Below are positions 34,290 through 46,896 of a stretch of DNA of 64,000 nucleotides, one piece after another. The first letter of the stretch is position 1, and the number at the start of each line of letters is the position of its first letter. The stretch is taken from assembly GCA_036365515.1 (NCBI GenBank), contig CM070875.1, forward strand, positions 88,740,128 to 88,804,127, written 5' to 3'. The notes beneath the pieces were generated by a model. That model was not told the origin of the DNA. It made no database searches and saw only the letters and a list, made by a program, of their open reading frames with translations. Position numbers and translations under genes: made by a program. This DNA comes from Torymus aiolomorphi. Taxonomy: Eukaryota > Arthropoda > Insecta > Hymenoptera > Torymidae.

Positions 34290-36065
34290 TGGACATCGAA
34301 TCCTGTCCTGGTTGCTTATACTTGATTCTTAAACATTCATTTATTTGAGTAATAGGAGGAGCCTTAATTAAAAAACAGCTGCCAATTCATTGGCGAGATG
34401 CTTCCTCAAACTAATTTATCGATTCAATTTTTTAAATTTAAAAAACAAAAGTAAATTTTTTACAACAAAACTTTATTAATAAATAAAACTATTTTCTTTG
34501 TGGTTCTTTGTTGTTTATTAAACAATTTGACTGAATATAAAAAATATCTTTTTTGTTTTTTCATTTATGTATCCTATACAAACAATTAGTTATTGTTATA
34601 AAAAATTTTAAAGAAATACATTAGTTTGAGAAAGAAAAGTATGTATTGGCAATAATCTAATAAATATTTGTTTTGAAACAGGTATTTAACTACTATCCTG
34701 CTCGACTTAGTGGTTTAAAGTTAATCCATCATCGTAACAATCATACAAATATAATAACTAAGTTATACTTCTTAACAAAAGACAATGAATCGTTTTGAAA
34801 TTTAACAGAGAGGTAGTTTTTTCATATTTAAGAATCGATATTTTTATGAAATATTTTTATAAAATTTTTACGAAATTCATATTTTGAAAGTCAATTATTA
34901 TCGTTGCCCTAGTACACGTTGTCTCGGGACTCAATCTGAAATTACTTTCTCGGGGATATGCTCTCGTACACAATAATTATTTTATTTATATATGATATAC
35001 AAATTAAATAGAAATATTGTATATTTTACTCTAAAAGTTTATATTTGTGTATTGGGGCTAATTTGGAATGAGTAAACAAATTTTGACCAACATAACCTCT
35101 TAAAATTTTAACACAATGTTGTACTCGATAAGTGTAATAAGTGGTAAAAATTTTGAGTCAATCAATCGAATATTCTTTTTAAAAATGCAAATATAAGCAA
35201 TTTATAAAAAAAATTTTAACCTCAAATATCTTTGTTTACAACGGTCAGATTTTTTTCGGCAAAGAACTGAATCCTTAGATTTAAAAAAGCTAATTCTTTG
35301 CCAAATTTCAAAACGATTCATTGACTTTTACTCCTGATATCGTTAACGAATGAAAACGCACTTTTTTATTTATTTATTTATTTATTTAAACCAGAGTAGT
35401 ACATATTGTATTACATGTTATTGCTTACTTCAGGACATAGTTACATGTATGTAGCAGCAAACATCCTATAGAGGTAGACATAGCTACCTGTACATAGGTT
35501 CGGTGTACTTAAAACTAAAAAAACTTAAGTAACTTACAAACTAGGCATGGAATCAAAGATTCCACTATAAATAATATATTTGGTCCATAGTTGATTATTT
35601 CACCCATACTGAAAAGTTCAATTTTTATTTACTTATTTAAAATTTTCGTATAAATATATTTTAACTTATTTTATGGGTACATATAACATAATAACAATTT
35701 ATAGGATAGCTGGAATTGTTCCTTATTTTGGGTTAGACAAAATGTTTTCTTTGTACCATATTTAACATTGACTAGTATAAAAACATTTTTGTCTGATCTG
35801 AAAAATGATTTGATTACCTGGTAACAGTTTTTACATTACGTATACTGTTATACAATTGTTATTATATTATACATACCCATACAATACGTTTAAATGTATG
35901 CATACATACAGAAATTTAGTGCATGCGAAAGGGCTTCGAGTGTGAGGTTTTGCTTCCTCAAAGAGGAAGCTTTGTAACCGTGAAAAAAATTTTTGAAACA
36001 AAAAATGGTCAAAAACATATTTTAAGACATTTGGCGCTAAAATCCGTTGTTTTTGATAAAAAAAT
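34290..36065. other. AT-rich non-coding DNA
   Basis: No gene found. 35215-35340 holds a copy of the ~330 bp repeat. 35363-35390 is a TTTATTTATTTA run that could be the tail of a minus-strand non-LTR retroelement, but no coding part is visible beside it. Confidence 0.4.
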
Positions 36066-36710
<645 letters not shown>

Positions 36711-37081
36711 TTAAGGGGGGGTATGGTTAATTCGTAAAAAAATGGGTCATTTTTAATGATTTTTATATTCACTCCAGTAAATGAAAATTTATTAGTAAAA
36801 AGTATACGATTCAGTAACTATTGTACAATATTCTGTGAAATTTTCATTGAAAAATATTAAAAATTAAGCCGTTGGCAGCAATTCTGCGGAGGTGCCTTGA
36901 CAAAATGTTGTTTTGCGGTGGACAGCATATCTCAGCACTGGATCGTCTGAAATTAAAAATTGAAACAGATATCGTTAGATAAGCACATTCTCGAGGTAAC
37001 AACGAGAGGGATTTTTTTTTTCGATTTTTCAATTTTTGGTGACACTTTGACATAAAAACACCGATTTTTGCTAAAAAAATT

Positions 37082-37401
37082 TGTTGAGGTGTGGTAACAT
37101 TAATAAGGAGGGACACTTTTATATATAAAGAATGACTGGTTTATTCAGTTTCAGTATAAAAGTAATCCGAGCGCTTCATAGCGACTCGCGCAAGGTGCTT
37201 TTCGCTCAGCGTGCGGCAGTAGAGAGCGAGTGTGAGCAGCGTATCGTTCGCTGCTCCTCGACTTAGATGCTTGCTCACGCACACACTAGGAAGGGGAGAG
37301 GTACATGTTTACATTGCGCGCTCTCGATACAGTCGCGCGTTCACACATACCTATTGTATATATATTCATGCGTACAATATAGATGTATACTATTTTCAAC
37401 A
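37082..37401 (-). repeat. Copia 3' LTR
   Basis: 320 bp, identical to 41662-41981 except for one base near 37111. It contains TTTATATATAAAG, a TATA-like palindrome, near 37118. Confidence 0.95.
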
Positions 37402-37438
37402 CGCCTCCTTACATATATATTGTACACCTTTTAATTTA

Positions 37439-39000
37439 TTACATTATGTTCAATAATTTTCTGAACTTTTCAAACTTATCTTTACATAACGCTTTTATAA
37501 AGATATCCGCAACATTATCATTCGAGTCGATTTTCATTATTACAATTTCTTTTTCTTTCACGCTTTCATGAACATAGTGATAATGTATTTCTATGTGCTT
37601 CGAGTTCTTAGTAAAGTTTCCATAATTCGCTATATTTATCGCGCCTGTGTTATCCTCAAATATCTTTACAGGATCAATCAATTTCACATTAAAGTTTTTC
37701 ATTAACTCTATTATAAACTTTACTTCACTAACTGCCTCAGATAAGGCTACATATTCTGCATAAGTTGAAGCCTTTGTTACCGTTCTTTGTTTTCGCGATT
37801 TCCAATCAATTACATTTCCAAATGCTTTAATAACATATCCAGATGTGGATTTTCTGTCAACATTATCACCAGCCCAATCTGCGTCTACATAACAATCTAT
37901 AGTTTCGCAATTTACATTTCTTTTATAGATCATCTTTAAATCTTTAGTTAAATACAAGTATTTCAATATTCGTAACGCATATTTCCAATGAGTCTCGTTA
38001 TAACTATTTTGATATCTACTCAAATAATTAACACTATAACTTATATCGGGCCTTGTACTTGAGCTTATATATAATAATGCACCTATCAAATTTCTATATT
38101 TAATATCTGACTCGCTTATTTCAGCCTTTTCAATTTTTAAATTCGTCTCCATAGGAGTGCTATATAATTTACTATTCTGCAATTGATATTTATTCGCTAA
38201 TGACTCTATATACTTAGTCTGACTTAATTTCATATCACAATTTCGATAATCATACTCTACATTAATACCAAGGTATTCTTTAATTTCTCCTAGGTCTTTC
38301 ATCTTAAATTTTCCTGATAAGACTCTTTTTAAATTCTTAATTTTCTTTTTACTCTTACTACAAATTAACAAGTCATCGACATATATTAATAAGTAAATTT
38401 GATCTATACCTTCACCTTGAGTATATAAACAATAATCTACGTTACTCCTTTTAAATTTTATCTTTGTCAAATATTCATCCAAACATTCATACCATGCCCT
38501 TGGACTTTCTCGTAGTCCGTACAATGCTTTACGTAATTTACAAACCCTGTTCGTTCCATCGCTATAACTTTTCGGTTGACCGACATATACCTCCGAGCTT
38601 ACTTCACCATTTAAAAATGCTGTGACTACATCCATCTGTTCTATAATTAGGCCATTCTGGCAACAAAAGGAAAACAAAAATTTTAAAGTTTGCATTTTAG
38701 CAACTGGAGCGTATATGTCGTCAATAACATTTGTCTGTTGAAATCCTCTTACGACTAATCTCGCTTTATACGTATCATCAGATTTCTTACTATAAACCCA
38801 TTTTACATCTATTACCTTTTCATTTGGTATCCTTTCAACTAGTTCCCATGTTTTATTTTCATTTAAACTTTTTATTTCTTTATCCATAGCTTTTATCCAG
38901 CTCTCACTATCATTACTACACATCGCCTCCTCAAATGTATATGGAGTATCTACCCTGCAGTAATTAACATAAATATTATTCGAAATATTTTCTGGATATC
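37439..39000 (-). pseudogene. pol: Copia Pol, RT and RNase H
   Basis: The frame is open from about 39040 (R-K-S-P-I-R-Y-P-E-N, the usual linker) through E-S-W-I-K-A-M-D-K-E, K-A-R-L-V-V-R-G-F-Q-Q, D-V-V-T-A-F-L-N-G-E, the catalytic Y-V-D-D-L-L-I, and RNase H blocks Y-V-D-A-D-W-A-G-D...S-T-S-G-Y and E-D-N-T-G-A-I, ending in L-N-I-M-stop. The first ATG at 38923 is internal, not a start. It is out of frame with the integrase segment upstream. Confidence 0.9.
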
Positions 39001-40797
39001 TTATTGGGCTTTTTCTATCACGTGTAGATTTACGTGGGATTTTAATAGTTCTATATTTTCCTTATTTGTTACTTTTTGTTCCTGTTCATTATTCTCAACC
39101 GCGCTTTCAAAAACATTATCATCGCTTAAATCGTCATCCCCATCATTTTGATCTCCTCTAAGTGACTCGAGAGTCGAAGTAGAAGGAGATTGATATTTTG
39201 ACTCTACCTCATCAAGCCCTATACATTTTACGTTTTGCTCAACAATATCTACGTGTCTCGCAACTATGATTTTATTATTTAATAGGACTCTATAGCCTAC
39301 CTCACTATATCCTAATAAAATTCCCATATCTGCCTTTCTATCCCATTTAGAAATTCTCTTTTGTTCCGGTTTCCTTACAAAAACCCTACTCCCGTAAAGA
39401 CGTAAATGTCTGACATCCGGCCGTCTATTAAAAAATATTTCGTACGGAGTTTTCCTCTCTATCGTGTTAGTCAACGTTCGATTTTTCAAATATGTTGCCG
39501 CACATATTATTTCAGGCCAATATCTTTTGTGTACTTGTGCTTCTGTTAGTAAACATCGCGCCATACCCATTATCGTTCTATTAAACCGTTCCGCGGTTCC
39601 GTTTAACTCGTGTACATATGCCGGGCAATTGTTCAAAATTATACCTTTTTCTTTGGCGAATTTATAAATGCAACTATTCAAATATTCTTTCCCGTTATCA
39701 CATCTTAATATTTTTACTCGTTTTCCCGTTAAATTTTCACTTTCGTTAACAAATTGGACTAGACAGTTAATTACTTCATCTTTAGATTTTATGCAATAAA
39801 CTTTGGCAATTTTGCTATAATCGTCTATAAACGAAACAAAGTATTTTTCTCCTTTGAATCCGGTCGTTTTGAAAGGGCCGCATACATCGGTATGGACAAT
39901 TTCTAAAATTTTACTTGCCCTTATTCTATTATTTTTAAACGGTAGATTATTCATCTTATTCTCTATACACGTTTTACATTTCATAAATTCCGTTTCAAGT
40001 GTTTCTGGAATTCCCGATAGCAACTGCTGTTTACATATTGTACCTAAATACTTAAAATTTATGTGTCCTAGCATTCTATGCCATTTCTCCTTCAGAGTCA
40101 TATTTCTATTGTTACATTCGACTGTGTTTACAAAATTTTCTCTATGTTTCAAGGTACTATTTATTCTATAAGTTTGATTTTCTTTGTACGCTACTGCTAT
40201 CAATTTATTATTTGTATCTATTATCTTTGCTACATCTCCTTTCGATATAATCGTATTGTTATCTGTTAATTTTCCAAAACTTATTAAATTCATATTCATT
40301 TTTTCGGCATAAAAAACATTACTCATATTCACTTCATTCTTTTTACCAAACGCGTTAAAATAGCTAACTACGTTTCCAATTTTCGTTGCTTTTATATATC
40401 GATTATCCCCTAAGTAGATATTTACCGGTTCTTTAAGGTCAATAAATTTATCAAAATACTCAACGTTATTTATTATGTGATTTGTACAGCCGCTGTCCAG
40501 CAACCACTGTATATCATTATCTAGCCTACCTTGACTATGTTTACTCTGCGCCGCATGCGCCGTAGCTATCCACGCACTCGTACCTTCGCCGCTCTGCTCG
40601 CTCGTGCTGGCTCCTTGCTGGCGGAAGTTTCCGCGCCCCCTGCCATAGTTGCCTCTTCCTGCCTTGCCTCGGCCGCGGCCACGTGTTGAGCCTCGCCATG
40701 TTGTGCCGCTTTGTCCTGCTTGTCCTCCATTTTGACATTCTCGTGCGAAATGCCCTGTTCTGCCACACTTGAAGCAGCTTCCTTTCTGGTCTTTTTT
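39001..40797 (-). pseudogene. pol: Copia zinc knuckle, protease and integrase
   Basis: One open frame from about 40797 carries C-F-K-C-G-R-T-G-H-F-A-R-E-C (CX2CX4HX4C), the G/R-rich linker, protease L-L-D-S-G-C-T-N-H-I, integrase zinc residues (H-R-M-L-G-H and C-K-T-C), then H-T-D-V-C-G-P-F, R-C-D-N-G-K-E-Y and N-G-T-A-E-R-F-N-R-T. It ends at a stop near 39001, after the frame was lost close to 39040. Apart from the two frame breaks, no catalytic residue is missing. Confidence 0.9.
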
Positions 40798-41534
40798 GCA
40801 GCGAATACATTTGACCTTTGTTCGCTATGCTCGCTATTATTTTTCATTTCAGCTATCTGTATTTTATTTTTCACATACGATGCTGTTTGATCCTCTTCTT
40901 TTAACGTGTCTATTAAATCGCCAATGTAACTGTATTGGCTCGGCAACGTGTTCAACATGTAATTCAATTTTTCTTTTTCACTTATTTTTGCACCTGCGCT
41001 TTTTAACTCATTCACTGATTTTTCAAATTCACTGAAAAATGTTGCTGTATCACTGTACTTTTCTAGTCTCAATTTTTCCAATTTATTCCTGCACACAATC
41101 TGTAGTGCTGTAGACTCCTTTAGGTACATATCGTCCAGTTTCTTTATTATTTTATACGCCGTATCTTCTTCACACACAAACTCCAATTGTTTGTTGGAAA
41201 TGGCACTGTAAATCAAATTGATGGCCTTCAAGTCATTTTCTTCCCAGTCATCTTTGTCTGCCGCAACTCTTGCTCTGGTTATTACTGTGTCACACTTTTT
41301 CATCTTCAAGTACATCGTAATTCTTTTCTTCCACATACTGTAGTCTTCTCCATCAAACACCGGTATCGTGATATCTTTTCTCTCAATTTTGTTTTCGTTC
41401 TCGAACGTTCCTTCGTGTTCGGAATTTACTTCTTGCTTAACCTCTGTGGTCGTATCTTCTTCAAGTGATTCGAGCTTTCCTTCGTGCTGCGAATCGTCTT
41501 CTTGCTCAACTGTTAACTTTGATTCTTCTTTCAT
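40566..41534 (-). pseudogene. gag: Copia Gag, N-terminal part
   Basis: ATG 41534. After an acidic leader, V-F-D-G-E-D-Y-S-M-W-K-K-R-I-T-M-Y-L is the start of the UBN2/Copia Gag domain, continuing to L-N-Y-M-L-N-T-L-P-S-Q-Y and I-Q-I-A-E-M-K. Near 40800 the frame passes into an out-of-register Ala/Glu-rich tail, while the zinc knuckle is read in the next frame. An A6 run at 40795-40800 is the likely slip or indel site. Confidence 0.85.
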
Positions 41535-41649
41535 ATATGTTTCTCACGGTGTTCACATATGCGGCACTTTTATTATCTCTACGCGACTCGAGAGTCGACG
41601 TAGAAGATAAGAGAATTTTTTTTACTTACCAATCAGGCAAAACCACGGA

Positions 41650-41661
41650 CCTCTGCTACCA
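41650..41661 (-). promoter_or_regulatory. Copia primer-binding site (initiator Met tRNA)
   Basis: On the minus strand TGGTAGCAGAGG directly follows the LTR; TGGTAGCAGAG is the complement of the initiator tRNA-Met 3' end. Confidence 0.8.
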
Positions 41662-41981
41662 TGTTGAGGTGTGGTAACATTAATAAGGAGAGACACTTTT
41701 ATATATAAAGAATGACTGGTTTATTCAGTTTCAGTATAAAAGTAATCCGAGCGCTTCATAGCGACTCGCGCAAGGTGCTTTTCGCTCAGCGTGCGGCAGT
41801 AGAGAGCGAGTGTGAGCAGCGTATCGTTCGCTGCTCCTCGACTTAGATGCTTGCTCACGCACACACTAGGAAGGGGAGAGGTACATGTTTACATTGCGCG
41901 CTCTCGATACAGTCGCGCGTTCACACATACCTATTGTATATATATTCATGCGTACAATATAGATGTATACTATTTTCAACA
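41662..41981 (-). repeat. Copia 5' LTR
   Basis: 320 bp, TG...CA on each strand, matching 37082-37401 at all but one position. Confidence 0.95.
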
Positions 41982-42510
41982 ATTGTCATTTTTTGTTACC
42001 TCGAGAATGTGCTTATCTAACGATATCTGTTTCAATTTTTAATTTCAGACGATCCAGTGCTGAGATATGCTGTCCACCGCAAAACAACATTTTGTCAAGG
42101 CAGCTCCGCAAAATTGCTGCCAACGGCTTAATTTTTAATATTTTTCAATGACAATTTCACAGAATATTGTACAATAGTTACTGAATCGTATACTTTTTAT
42201 TAAAATAAATTTTCATTTACTGGAGCGAATATAAAAATCATTAAAAATGACCCATTTTTTTTACGAATTAACCATACCCCCCCCCCCCTTAAATTAAATT
42301 ACCTACAATTTGAGGCACCGAAAGTCATATTTGACCAACTTTTTAACTGTAAAATAGATGTAGAAGACGAAAAAATCAGTTATCGAAAATTGCGCATTAT
42401 TATTGCAAAAACCGGTGGATGTTGCTGAAATTTATGCAAAAGACTTTCAATCCAATGGTCAACATGCGTGCCAAAGGCCGATTGGATCGCTCTTGTGCAA
42501 ATTGACTGAG

Positions 42511-43085
42511 TAGTTTTTTGAGGTTATCTCCGAAATTAGGCGGTCAAATCTCTTTTTCCATAACAAATTCGGATTCAGCAAGCCAAAATACATAAAAAGA
42601 AAGTGTTTTTGATGTGATGGAAACAACGTTTTTTTTCTTCTCAAGTTTTTACACAGAAACACGGCTTTTCGACAGTTTTTTGAGGTTATCTCCGAAACTC
42701 GACGGTTAAACCTCTCTTTCCATAACAAATTTGGATTCAGCAAGCCAAAATGATAAAAATAAAGTGTTTTTGATGCGATGGAAACAATGTTTTTTTTTTC
42801 TTCTCAAGTTTTTTCACAGAAACACGGCTTTTCGACAGTTTTTTGAGGTTATCTCCGAAACTCGGCTGTCAAACCTCTTTTTCCATAACAAATTTGGATT
42901 CAGCAAGCCAAAATACATAAAAATAAAGTATTTTTGATATGATGGAAACAATGTTTTTTTTTTATTCTCAAGTTTTTCCACAGAAACACGGCTTTTCGAC
43001 AGTTTTTTGAGGTTATGTTCAAAATATGCGACCAACCCCATACTTTTAACGCCGGATTCGGATTCAGCGGGAAAAAATACAAAAG
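42511..43085. repeat. Tandem repeat, ~163 bp unit, about 3.5 copies
   Basis: TTTTTTGAGGTTAT recurs with AGGTT at 42521, 42683, 42846 and 43010 (steps 162, 163, 164). Each unit continues CATAACAAATT(C/T)GGATTCAG and ends with CACGGCTTTTCGACAG. Short ORFs across it are repeat translations. Confidence 0.9.
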
Positions 43086-43453
43086 AAAAGTATAGTCTCC
43101 ATCCCAGAGCCGACAGATTTCTTTTTGTGGGCCTGTGTTATTAATTAACTATTGTATATATCGGACCGGCATTTTAGGGACTAACTAAAGAAAGGGTTAA
43201 ACTTTTATTTTTAAAAAGTTTTACATCGATATTGATGTAATAAACGCGCTAGCAGCAGTAATAGTTAACGTTAATGTACGTTCTGCGCGCTGCTTTGGGC
43301 TGCGCGCGAGATTTTTCACTTGAACGTTTCGAAATCGGTTCGGTCTCTATATCTCGAGACGATTTTGATGATCTTTGTTTGTAATTTAAAATGTGCTATT
43401 AATTGTTCGCAAATTAAACATTAAATATGTATAAATTAAAAATATTCATATAA
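43086..43453. other. Non-coding flank
   Basis: No ORF. A GC-richer patch lies at 43280-43320 (GCGCGCTGCTTTGGGCTGCG). It borders the outer LTR end of the minus-strand Gypsy-A copy. Confidence 0.4.
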
Positions 43454-44392
43454 TGTAACGGGATGGCTTCTGGGGGAAATTCCCAAAACGCCACAGGCCA
43501 GCGATGCCCTAGAACACGGCCCGCGGGTGACAAACTAAAATGACTAGCCCGGGGATCAGCACCTGAAATCCCGAAAACAACGCGGATATCATACGTGAAC
43601 TTCGCTTTCGTACTTATTGGATCGCTGAGTGAAATTCGCGCGCTCGAAGAGTAAAGCACGCGGCTGCTAGACTCAGATTTGAAATGACCGACGAAGTTGT
43701 TTTCCCGCGGAGGCGGCGGTATCCGAGGGAAGGACGGGTTGTAAATAACAATGCGACGAGTAACGAGAATTCACAGTGTATTACAACATTCAGCTGATAC
43801 AGGCACTACGCTAGTACGAAGGAACACAGAATGATAGTTCGCGCGCGATGGTTACAATTTAAACGCGCGAAAGATACGGCGCGGCGAAGCTGCTAATACT
43901 CGCGCGCGGTGTTAAGTACGGCGGGCTGAGACGTACCCACGCGTACACAAAACAGCCTTTTACATTACTCACACGAGAAGAGAGCAGACGACTTACGTTT
44001 GAAGGAGCAGCCGGAGCGCATGTCTCTCTCTCTCTCTCTCTCTCTCTCTGTCCGTCGCTCTCGCAGGAGTAGCGTCTCTCTCTCTCGGACTCGCCCGATC
44101 GGTTAGCAGGCGGGCTCGCTGCCGACTCGTCCCTTGCTGTCACGCTCACTCTCACGGCACACGCAGCGCGATCTCGCTCTCTCTCTCGCACTCCTAAACA
44201 CGCGGTGGCGCTTCCGCTTCTAATACACACGGCTACGTATAAAAGGTGCGGCGCAGAGGCTGAAAAGCTAGATAGAACGGGGATCCAATCTGCACGGTAG
44301 AACAGTACACGCGAAGATGGCTGCCGTGATTTGGCTTGCCATATCGATACCAGCTCCGTGAGTACGCAACGGGCATATTACGCGTCGCGAGA
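43454..44392 (-). repeat. Gypsy-A minus-copy 3' LTR, 5' truncated
   Basis: The outer end TGTAACGGGATG at 43454 is the complement of CATCCCGTTACA at the plus-copy end. The LTR is homologous to 24100-24881 plus 31733-31884 without interruption, which proves the Gypsy-B insertion point. CT-rich runs near 44020-44050 correspond to the GA-rich part of the plus LTR. CTTTTATACG near 44237 on the minus strand may be its TATA box. Confidence 0.8.
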
Positions 44393-45241
44393 TATTAGGG
44401 AGCTTGATGCAAAGCGGGACCAGGCCATTGAGCTCCTCCTGGGCCGCCTGCTCTTCTTCGAGCGCCCGTTATTGACGCTCTTCCTTCCTCAGGAGGCGGC
44501 GCTGGGCCTTCTCTCAGGCCCAACTCATCTTCGCCTCCGCCAATTCTCCCGCTTGCCTGGCTCCTTCCATATGCTCCCGCGCACGAGCCAGCGCACCTCT
44601 TCTGCCTTCTGGAGGACGGTGCGTCGTTTCCTGGCTGCCGTGGCCTCTGCGGCGGCCGCAAGCGTTTCGCATCGGCCTCGGGCCGATTCCGACCCATTGC
44701 CCGACTTGCCGCTTATCGGCCTCACCGTGGCACTCGAGGAAAGCTTCCAGTCTAAGGCGCCGCACCTCCATTAAGGCCTGCTCCACTCGGATCCAGGCCG
44801 CCTCGGCATTGCTGGTCGTGGCCTTCTTGGGGCCAGGTTTGGAGCGCCCTCCCTGAGACGCCTGTCGGCTCAAGCAGCGCCGGAATTCCCTTCCGGCGCA
44901 GGCATACTGGCCTGAGCCAACGCTTCTTCGGGGGCCCGGCTCACGCAAACCGCCGTGGCGGGCGCCTCTTCGTAGCGCCGGTCCTCAATGCTCCTCCACT
45001 GCTCCCACGAATGATGAGGTCGCCGTAGCGGACTTCGGCCAGCCTCTTAGAAGGCGGGCATCGCGAGCAATCTCCTTGGCTTGGGTGTCTCTACCTTCTC
45101 GATCGTGACAGTGGAGAGCTTTTCTTCCTCCTCCTTCATCTCCGCCAAAAAATCAATAATGACGGAGTCGGGGTGAGCCTGCACCAGCCCCGCGATAATC
45201 TGCTTCGCCACCTCCGCCACTTCGAAAGGTATCCCCTTCAT
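44393..45241 (-). pseudogene. Gypsy-A ORF3, minus copy, truncated
   Basis: ATG 45241 opens with F-E-V-A-E-V-A-K-Q-I-I-A-G-L, homologous to the plus-copy start. The frame stops at 45047, then parts continue in other frames (44948-44514: F-L-E-C-H-G-E-A, A-R-E-H-M-E-G-A-R). The Arg/Glu/Ala coiled-coil region is recognisable in mixed frames to about 44400. The cysteine cluster is absent because the sequence is joined to the LTR interior. Persistence of the start region in two diverged copies supports ORF3 as an original part of the element. Confidence 0.55.
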
Positions 45242-45262
45242 CAGCTGGAACAGGCAATCCGA
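45239..45262 (-). promoter_or_regulatory. Candidate splice acceptor before ORF3, minus copy
   Basis: Minus strand TTGCCTGTTCCAG, three bases, then ATG: the same spacing as in the plus copy (22805-22812). Confidence 0.45.
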
Positions 45263-45486
45263 TTCCGGGTAGGCGTGAGATTAGGGATTGGTGAATCAGG
45301 AAAAACACAGATTAGTGTGAACGACACATTTTGGACGGCAGAGTTAGCGCTTCTTGGATGCTCTGTTTCGACGTGAGCTAATTTGCACTGCGTCGACGGG
45401 TGCAGGATTATTCTTCGAGCGCTTTGGCGTCCCTGGGCCTTGCTTGGGCTCTGTTGGACAGGCCACACGCGTAGACCGGCCGTCGC

Positions 45487-46896
45487 TCACATGCTTTCCT
45501 GGCCTAATAGCGCGGGCTTACGAGGAAGGACGCGCCGCTTAGCCGTCGCCCGAGGTTGCACATTTCCCTGGCTAACTGCGTTGCCCGCTGATATGGTGCG
45601 CTCTGCTGAAGGGTCCCTCCGTGGTGGCGACCAGGCTACATCTGGATAGCTCTTATCCAAGCTGCCCCTGGGCTCTTCTGCGGTGACGTACCGCTGCGCA
45701 TGGACGGCACGTATCGCCCGACCATCCTCACCTTGGATCTCATAGGTGTTTTCACCTAGAATGTTCACAATCGTGTGCGGCCCCGCGAAATTTAGGGCTA
45801 ACTTGGCAGATATCCCCTCAGCTGCCGAGGATAGTACTTTATTCGCCTTCCATACACGATCGCCTAGACAGAATTCGGGCGTGCGACGATGGGCGTCATA
45901 ATATTTAGCTTGTCTTGCTTGCTCCGCTTGCGCGTCAGTCGCCGCCTGATCGTGCAATTCGCGGAGCTTCTTCATGCGTGAAGCCCAATAATCTAGAGCC
46001 TCTTGCTGCCTCTGCTCTTGGACTAGCCTGTCTTCTTCCCGCCTTAGTTTCTTCGGCGGGTCGGAATGACGACCACAGTTGAGCATGGCAGGATCCTTTT
46101 TGGTAGAGCTTCGGCAGTGTTATATGCGAGAGCCCGCTCGTTAAGTTTCTCATCCCAGAACCGGTAATTCTCCTCCACGTGAGACATAATGATTGTCTTC
46201 ACCATTCCCTTCACACGCTCGACAGAATTGACTTGAGGGTGATATGGGAGTGTAAACGTGTGATGCGCGCTTCTCTTCGTTAAGAATGCTTCAATGGGTA
46301 CATTCATAAATTCTATTCCATACATTATTTAGTCCTTTTATCACCGATATGCCATCCTCCCTTTTGTTCGGAATCACTTTGATCCAGCGTGTGAACAGGT
46401 CCTGGAATACGAGAATATATTCGTGGCCGCGTGTTGTTCTAGGAAGTGGTCGCATAATATCACCGGCCATGACTTGCCAAGGACGCTCTGTGATGCTGGG
46501 TCCCATGAATTCTGCTGGAGCGCGCTGATCGACTTTGCACTGCTGGAAAATTTGACACTTGTTAACGTATCTGTCCATGTCTTGGGACATATGTGTCCGC
46601 TTTACCCTTTCTAAAGTTTTCTCGCTGCCAAAATGCCCAGCAGTTAGAAGATCATGGCATTCTCTCAGTACATCGCATCGCTTTCCGTGAGAGACTGCTA
46701 GCTTCCATGCATCGTCATCGCTAAGAAATTTGTGGGAAAGTCTTGTGGCCACTGCTGAACCTGTTTTACGATCTTGAAGCACGAATGATCGCTTGTATCG
46801 CGTCCGCACTCTATCTCTACGACTGCTGGCTCCTCTTTCTCGAACATATGCGTCCTTTCGGTATTCGACCGTGAAACTGTGGTTTTGTAACTCCAA
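45487..46896 (-). pseudogene. pol: Gypsy-A RNase H tail and integrase, minus copy
   Basis: Opens with the RNase H/integrase junction (L-Q-N-H-S-F-T-V-E), then H-D-L-L-T-A-G-H-F-G and C-Q-I-F-Q-Q-C for the zinc finger (one Cys spacing altered), and G-D-I-M-R-P-L (Asp 1). The second Asp block is lost around 46300-46330. N-S-V-E-R-V-K-G keeps the Glu, and F-W-D-E-K keeps the Trp that is a stop in the plus copy. The GPY/F module (F-C-L-G-D-R-V-W...F-A-G-P-H-T-I-V) is at 46086-45487. Confidence 0.8.

Larger units (their letters stand above)
37082..41981 (-). mobile_element. Copia-type LTR retrotransposon, near-complete and young
   Basis: Two 320 bp LTRs (37082-37401, 41662-41981; TGTTGAGG...TTTTCAACA) differ at one position that I can see (GGAGGGACAC vs GGAGAGACAC). 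Gag, protease, integrase, RT and RNase H follow in Copia order on the minus strand. Two frameshifts (about 40800 and about 39040) are the only visible lesions. A polypurine AAGGAGGCG abuts the 37401 LTR edge. No clear 5 bp target duplication: the flanks are AAATT and ATTGT. Confidence 0.95.
36715..42288. mobile_element. TTAA-flanked foldback element carrying a Copia insertion
   Basis: TTAA at 36711-36714 is followed by GGGGGGTATGGTTAATTCG. On the right the inverse ends at 42288, followed by TTAA at 42289-42292. The arms (36715-37000 and 41990-42288) are near-perfect inverted repeats, e.g. CACATTCTCGAGGTAACAA. The TTAA duplication is the hallmark of piggyBac-type transposition. Copia lies in the loop (37082-41981). 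Without it the element is about 670 bp and non-coding. Confidence 0.85.

Noticed and set aside
35363..35600. Possible tail of a non-LTR retrotransposon (TTTATTTATTTA)
   Set aside because: No RT or endonuclease coding sequence adjoins it and no target duplication could be seen.
43859..44230. 123-codon minus-strand frame and partners
   Set aside because: Inside the Gypsy-A LTR; composition follows the CT-rich tract, and the plus copy has no equivalent frame.
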